A stretch of 9,392 nt of DNA from Prolixibacteraceae bacterium (GTDB lineage: Bacteria > Bacteroidota > Bacteroidia > Bacteroidales > Prolixibacteraceae), in assembly GCA_027858145.1 (NCBI GenBank), contig JAQIDF010000301.1:1-9392 (forward strand). The letters are read 5' to 3'. Shown here piece after piece: positions 6,477 through 9,392 of the stretch. A model generated the notes under the pieces. It made no database searches. It was not told the origin of the DNA and was given only the letters and a program-made list of their open reading frames with translations. Every line of letters begins with the position of its first letter. Position 1 is the first letter of the stretch. A program made the position numbers and the translations under genes.

Positions 6477-8678
6477 ATGACAAATAAAAATAAGTCAGGC
6501 GAAAGCCAACCCAGAAAATTTGGCACTTTTGGAGGGGTTTTTACGCCAAGTGTATTAACTATTCTCGGAGTAATACTTTTTCTTCGCTATGACACGGTAA
6601 TTGGAAATGCTGGACTGTGGGGAGCATTATTGGTTTTATTGATCGCTAAATTATTTACCACAATCACAACTTTCTCATTATCATCTATTGCCACCAATAT
6701 GAAAGTTAAAGGTGGAGGGTCTTATTATCTAATTAGTCGGAGTCTTGGGGTTGAATTTGGAGGCGTGATAGCCGTGTTTTTTTACATAGCATTATCATTG
6801 GCAGTTTCTTTATATTTAGTTGGTTTTACCGAAGCTTTGTTTCTGGCTTTTCCGGAGCTTGATATGTCTTTCATAATGGTTGCCACTTTAGCCAATATTA
6901 TAGTTTTTATATTTGTTTATATCGGAGCCGGGTGGACAATAAAAGTACAATATTTTATACTCGCAATCGTGCTTGCTGCTATTGGTTCATACAGTTACGG
7001 AGCGTTTGAACACGCCTCTCTGGAAACGCTGGGTGAAAATCTCAAGCCTGTCTGGACAGCCAATCATTCTCTTTTAACCATATTTGCGTTGTTTTTTCCC
7101 GCAGTGACGGGAATTGAAGCCGGGATTAATATGTCAGGTGACTTAAAAAACCCTTCGAAATCCATTCCCAGGGGAACATTTATTGCCATTGGTTTTACGT
7201 TTGTTTGTTATGCCGGCATTGCTATTTTAATGGCTTCCAGCACCAGTCGCGAATCATTAGTTGGCGATGGTATGGTAATGGCCGAAAAAGCATGGTTCGT
7301 TCCTCTTGTTTTTGCCGGAGTAATTGCCGCAACACTGTCCTCCGCGTTGGGCAGTATGATGGGTGCTCCACGCATTTTGCAAGCTTTTGCCAAAGACAAC
7401 GTTTTTAAAAGGCTTAAGTATTTTGCAGTCGGAAGCGGGAAATCAAACGAACCAAGAAGAGCCATCGTAATTACGTTCGTTTTTACGCAGCTGGGGCTTC
7501 TCGCAGGCGATTTGGATAGCATTGCTCCAATTATTACGATGTTCTTTCTGATAACCTACGGAACCATCAACCTGGCCAGTTTTTTCGAGAGCATTTCAAG
7601 AAATCCCACTTTCAGACCTACTTTTAAGCTAAATCATTGGTCAATTTCACTGCTGGGAGCTTTAATGAGTCTCGCTATTATGTTTCTTGTCAATTGGCTA
7701 TGGGCATCAATTGCTATTGTCGCGTCTGTAACGTTGTTTCTTATCATTAAACGCGCCGAATTAATTGTTCAGTGGGGTGATGTGCTCAGCGGTTATGCTT
7801 ATCGCCGTGCTCGCAGTGCACTACTAGCTCTTGAAAAAGAAAAATATCATCCAAAAAACTGGCGGCCATCTATCCTCTCCCTTAGTGGAATTGCCGGAAA
7901 CAGGATGCATATGGTTAAATATGCCAATCTGCTTTCGGCAGAACGTGGCCTGGTGTCACTGGCACAAATCATAAGTGGCGATCTCGAAACCCTGAATAAA
8001 CGGCGAATGGAAGGTGAAAAGTTATTACGCGACTTCATCAGGAAAGAAGAATTATCAGCGTTCCCGGTAGTAGTGGTTAATGAAAATATTTCGGATGGAC
8101 TAAAATCGATCTTACAGTGTCACGGCATCGGTGGTTTAAGACCAAATATTGTACTTATTGGATGGAGTGACGATCCGGAAAAAAAGGACTCATTTTCATC
8201 TATTCTCAGCCTTACAAAAAAGATGGAACGAAGTTGTTTAATTCTTAGAAGCCACGAAGAAGAAAGAAGTTGGGAAAATCCTTTCGGTGCCATTAATATA
8301 TGGTGGACAGATAAAATAAACGGGGCAATGATGTTGTTGCTGGCTTACCTTTTAAAAGGAAATCGTGAATGGCGCGATTGCCCTTTAAGAGTGCTGCTGC
8401 CTGTTGCACTTAAAGCCGATACCGAAAATGTTGAAAATGAGATGAAAAAAATATTACAAGGAGGACGAATAGAGGCTGAGATTGTTGTTTTACCAACCGA
8501 TTCACCTCTCGAAGCAGTCCGTAAAGCTATGATACCCTCGGCCTTGCTATTTGCCGGGTTTGAGCCTTCGGATGATGATCCCGCCAGCGTATTACTTCCA
8601 TTTATGGAGCAAATAGTTGATTTGCCCGGCGATCTAATTCTGACTTACAACGCTGGTGATTTAACCCTCGAAAGTTAA
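6477..8678 (+). CDS. SLC12-type cation-chloride cotransporter (NKCC-like, APC superfamily)
   Basis: Inner-membrane secondary transporter, probably electroneutral symport of Na+ and/or K+ with Cl-. The protein has 733 residues. A short 14-residue N-tail leads into KFGTFGGVFTP and a 12-helix APC-fold domain (about 15-425), then a cytosolic C-terminal domain (about 430-733). SLC12 signatures in the membrane part are GGGSYYLISRSLG (79-91), FFPAVTGIEAG (206-216), SGDLKNPSKSIPRGT (220-234) and TLSSALGSMMGAPR (286-299). C-terminal signatures are HPKNWRPSILSLSG (458-471), RPNIVLIGW (555-563), INIWWTD (606-612) and the ending LPGDLILTYN. Likely ion ligands are Leu27, Leu30, Tyr113, Pro208, Thr211, Ala285, Ser288, Ser289 and Tyr361. 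Animal-type N-terminal phosphoregulation is absent. An ATG at 6461 lies in another frame, so 6477 is the start. General amino-acid permeases share the fold but lack this C-terminal domain. The exact ions are inferred. Confidence 0.9.
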   Translation: MTNKNKSGESQPRKFGTFGGVFTPSVLTILGVILFLRYDTVIGNAGLWGALLVLLIAKLFTTITTFSLSSIATNMKVKGGGSYYLISRSLGVEFGGVIAVFFYIALSLAVSLYLVGFTEALFLAFPELDMSFIMVATLANIIVFIFVYIGAGWTIKVQYFILAIVLAAIGSYSYGAFEHASLETLGENLKPVWTANHSLLTIFALFFPAVTGIEAGINMSGDLKNPSKSIPRGTFIAIGFTFVCYAGIAILMASSTSRESLVGDGMVMAEKAWFVPLVFAGVIAATLSSALGSMMGAPRILQAFAKDNVFKRLKYFAVGSGKSNEPRRAIVITFVFTQLGLLAGDLDSIAPIITMFFLITYGTINLASFFESISRNPTFRPTFKLNHWSISLLGALMSLAIMFLVNWLWASIAIVASVTLFLIIKRAELIVQWGDVLSGYAYRRARSALLALEKEKYHPKNWRPSILSLSGIAGNRMHMVKYANLLSAERGLVSLAQIISGDLETLNKRRMEGEKLLRDFIRKEELSAFPVVVVNENISDGLKSILQCHGIGGLRPNIVLIGWSDDPEKKDSFSSILSLTKKMERSCLILRSHEEERSWENPFGAINIWWTDKINGAMMLLLAYLLKGNREWRDCPLRVLLPVALKADTENVENEMKKILQGGRIEAEIVVLPTDSPLEAVRKAMIPSALLFAGFEPSDDDPASVLLPFMEQIVDLPGDLILTYNAGDLTLES

Positions 8679-8685
8679 ACCCAGT

Positions 8686-8790
8686 TTATGCATTATGAAT
8701 TGCTAAAACGATGAATTAATGCATTGTGATAGCCCCTCAAATAAAAACCGACTCATCAAAAAAATCGAAGAGCCGGTGTATTATGCATTA
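8686..8790. repeat. Cluster of three ATGCAT-centred repeats between convergent genes
   Basis: The 10-mer TTATGCATTA occurs exactly at 8686-8695 and again at 8781-8790. A third copy of the core in opposite orientation, TAATGCAT, is at 8717-8724. The first and third form an 8-bp inverted repeat (ATGCATTA at 8688-8695 with TAATGCAT at 8717-8724) around a 21-base loop. No T-run follows, so this is not an obvious terminator for the cotransporter. A role in mRNA 3' end structure or protein binding is possible, but chance in AT-rich DNA is not excluded. Confidence 0.4.
8739..8777 (-). terminator. Rho-independent terminator of hemB
   Basis: On the minus strand the arms ACCGGCTC (8777-8770) and GAGTCGGT (8754-8747) pair over all 8 positions, with one G-U wobble. 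The 15 bases between can add four more pairs above a U-U mismatch, leaving a U-rich loop. TTTTATTT follows at once (8746-8739). It starts about 37 bases after the hemB stop codon. On the plus strand the same stem has an A-C mismatch and no T-run, so it serves hemB and not the cotransporter gene. Confidence 0.75.
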
Positions 8791-8813
8791 AATTTTCTAG
8801 TTAATCTTATATC

Positions 8814-9392
8814 CTATGGCAGGCTTTCTACCACATCTTGCGAGTGGTAACTAATAATCATATCACTTCCGGCGCGTTTGATCGATGTTAGTATTTCAAG
8901 TGTGATCCTTTCTTCGTCAATCCAGCCTTTTTCGGCTGCTGCTTTCACCATCGAGAATTCACCACTTACATTGTATGCGCAAACAGGCATGTTGAATTCG
9001 TTTTTCACCCGGTTAATTACATCGAGGTAGCTCAACGCGGGTTTTACCATTACAATGTCAGCACCTTCTTCAATATCGAGTGCTACTTCGCGCAAGGCTT
9101 CGTTGCTGTTGGCCGGATCCATCTGGTAGGTTTTGCGGTCGCCAAACTGTGGCGCACTTTCGGCTGCTTCGCGGAATGGGCCGTAAAATGCTGAAGCGTA
9201 TTTTGCCGAGTAGGCCATGATTGGTGTATTAAAAAGGCCGTCTTTGTCAAGTGCTTTACGAATAGCCCCAACACGCCCGTCCATCATGTCGCTGGGAGCT
9301 ACCATGTCAGCTCCCTCGTTAGCGAGTGATACCGATTGCTTTGCCAATGTTTCGAGTGTAAGGTCGTTGTGTACGTCACCATCTACAATGGT
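8814..9392 (-). CDS. hemB: Delta-aminolevulinic acid dehydratase (porphobilinogen synthase), C-terminal part
   Basis: Cytosolic enzyme that condenses two 5-aminolevulinate molecules into porphobilinogen, an early step of haem and tetrapyrrole synthesis. The last 192 codons are visible, a little over half of a usual protein of about 325 residues; the gene runs off the window end. Both active-site lysines are present: one in AYSAKYASAFYGPF (codon at 9201-9203) and the Schiff-base lysine in MVKPALSYLD (codon at 9042-9044). Other family motifs are APSDMMDGRV, DRKTYQMDP, YNVSGEF and SIKRAGSDMIISY. The TTG at 9345-9347 is an internal leucine, since the frame stays open upstream and reads VDGDVHNDLTLETLAKQ, as HemB should. 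The metal-binding cysteine region would lie outside the window, so metal type cannot be judged. The gene ends with TAG, is convergent with the cotransporter gene, and has its own terminator. Confidence 0.97.
   Translation of the reverse strand, partial: TIVDGDVHNDLTLETLAKQSVSLANEGADMVAPSDMMDGRVGAIRKALDKDGLFNTPIMAYSAKYASAFYGPFREAAESAPQFGDRKTYQMDPANSNEALREVALDIEEGADIVMVKPALSYLDVINRVKNEFNMPVCAYNVSGEFSMVKAAAEKGWIDEERITLEILTSIKRAGSDMIISYHSQDVVESLP

Noticed and set aside
7208..7522. Minus-strand open frame of 104 codons inside the cotransporter gene
   Set aside because: It is antisense to conserved SLC12 motifs, so it is a shadow of the real gene.
9345..9347. TTG as the start codon of a shorter hemB-like gene
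   Set aside because: The frame stays open to the window end and the upstream codons match HemB, so this TTG is an internal leucine.

Overview
The window reads as an ordinary chromosomal segment of a moderately AT-rich bacterium, most likely a Bacteroidota. That placement is an inference from two things: the start codons are preceded by A-rich sequence without clear Shine-Dalgarno motifs, and the proteins look like those of that phylum. It cannot be proved from the sequence alone. Five protein-coding genes fill almost all of it. I see no rRNA, tRNA, CRISPR array, insertion sequence or phage gene.

Layout: four genes run on the plus strand. They are katG (8-2185, bifunctional catalase-peroxidase), glgP (2204-4708, glycogen/alpha-glucan phosphorylase), sthA (4804-6198, soluble FAD-containing pyridine nucleotide transhydrogenase) and a 733-residue SLC12-type cation-chloride cotransporter (6477-8678). 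katG and glgP are 18 bp apart and probably cotranscribed. sthA follows after 95 bp with no convincing terminator between. The cotransporter stands apart behind a 278-bp AT-rich intergenic region and is probably its own transcription unit. The last gene, hemB (8814-9392, minus strand, cut by the window end), converges on the cotransporter. A good rho-independent terminator for hemB lies in the 135-bp gap between them.

How the genes fit together (inference): GlgP releases glucose-1-phosphate, which can feed the pentose phosphate pathway and so make NADPH. SthA balances NADPH against NADH. KatG destroys hydrogen peroxide. The first three genes therefore make a plausible redox/oxidative-stress and carbon-reserve unit. 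HemB makes porphobilinogen for haem, the KatG cofactor, but its opposite orientation gives no sign of co-regulation.

The most interesting item is the cotransporter. It keeps both the membrane domain and the cytosolic C-terminal domain of animal SLC12 proteins, and most residues known to bind Na+, K+ and Cl- in NKCC1 can be recognised. I found no clear evidence of an undescribed multigene system.
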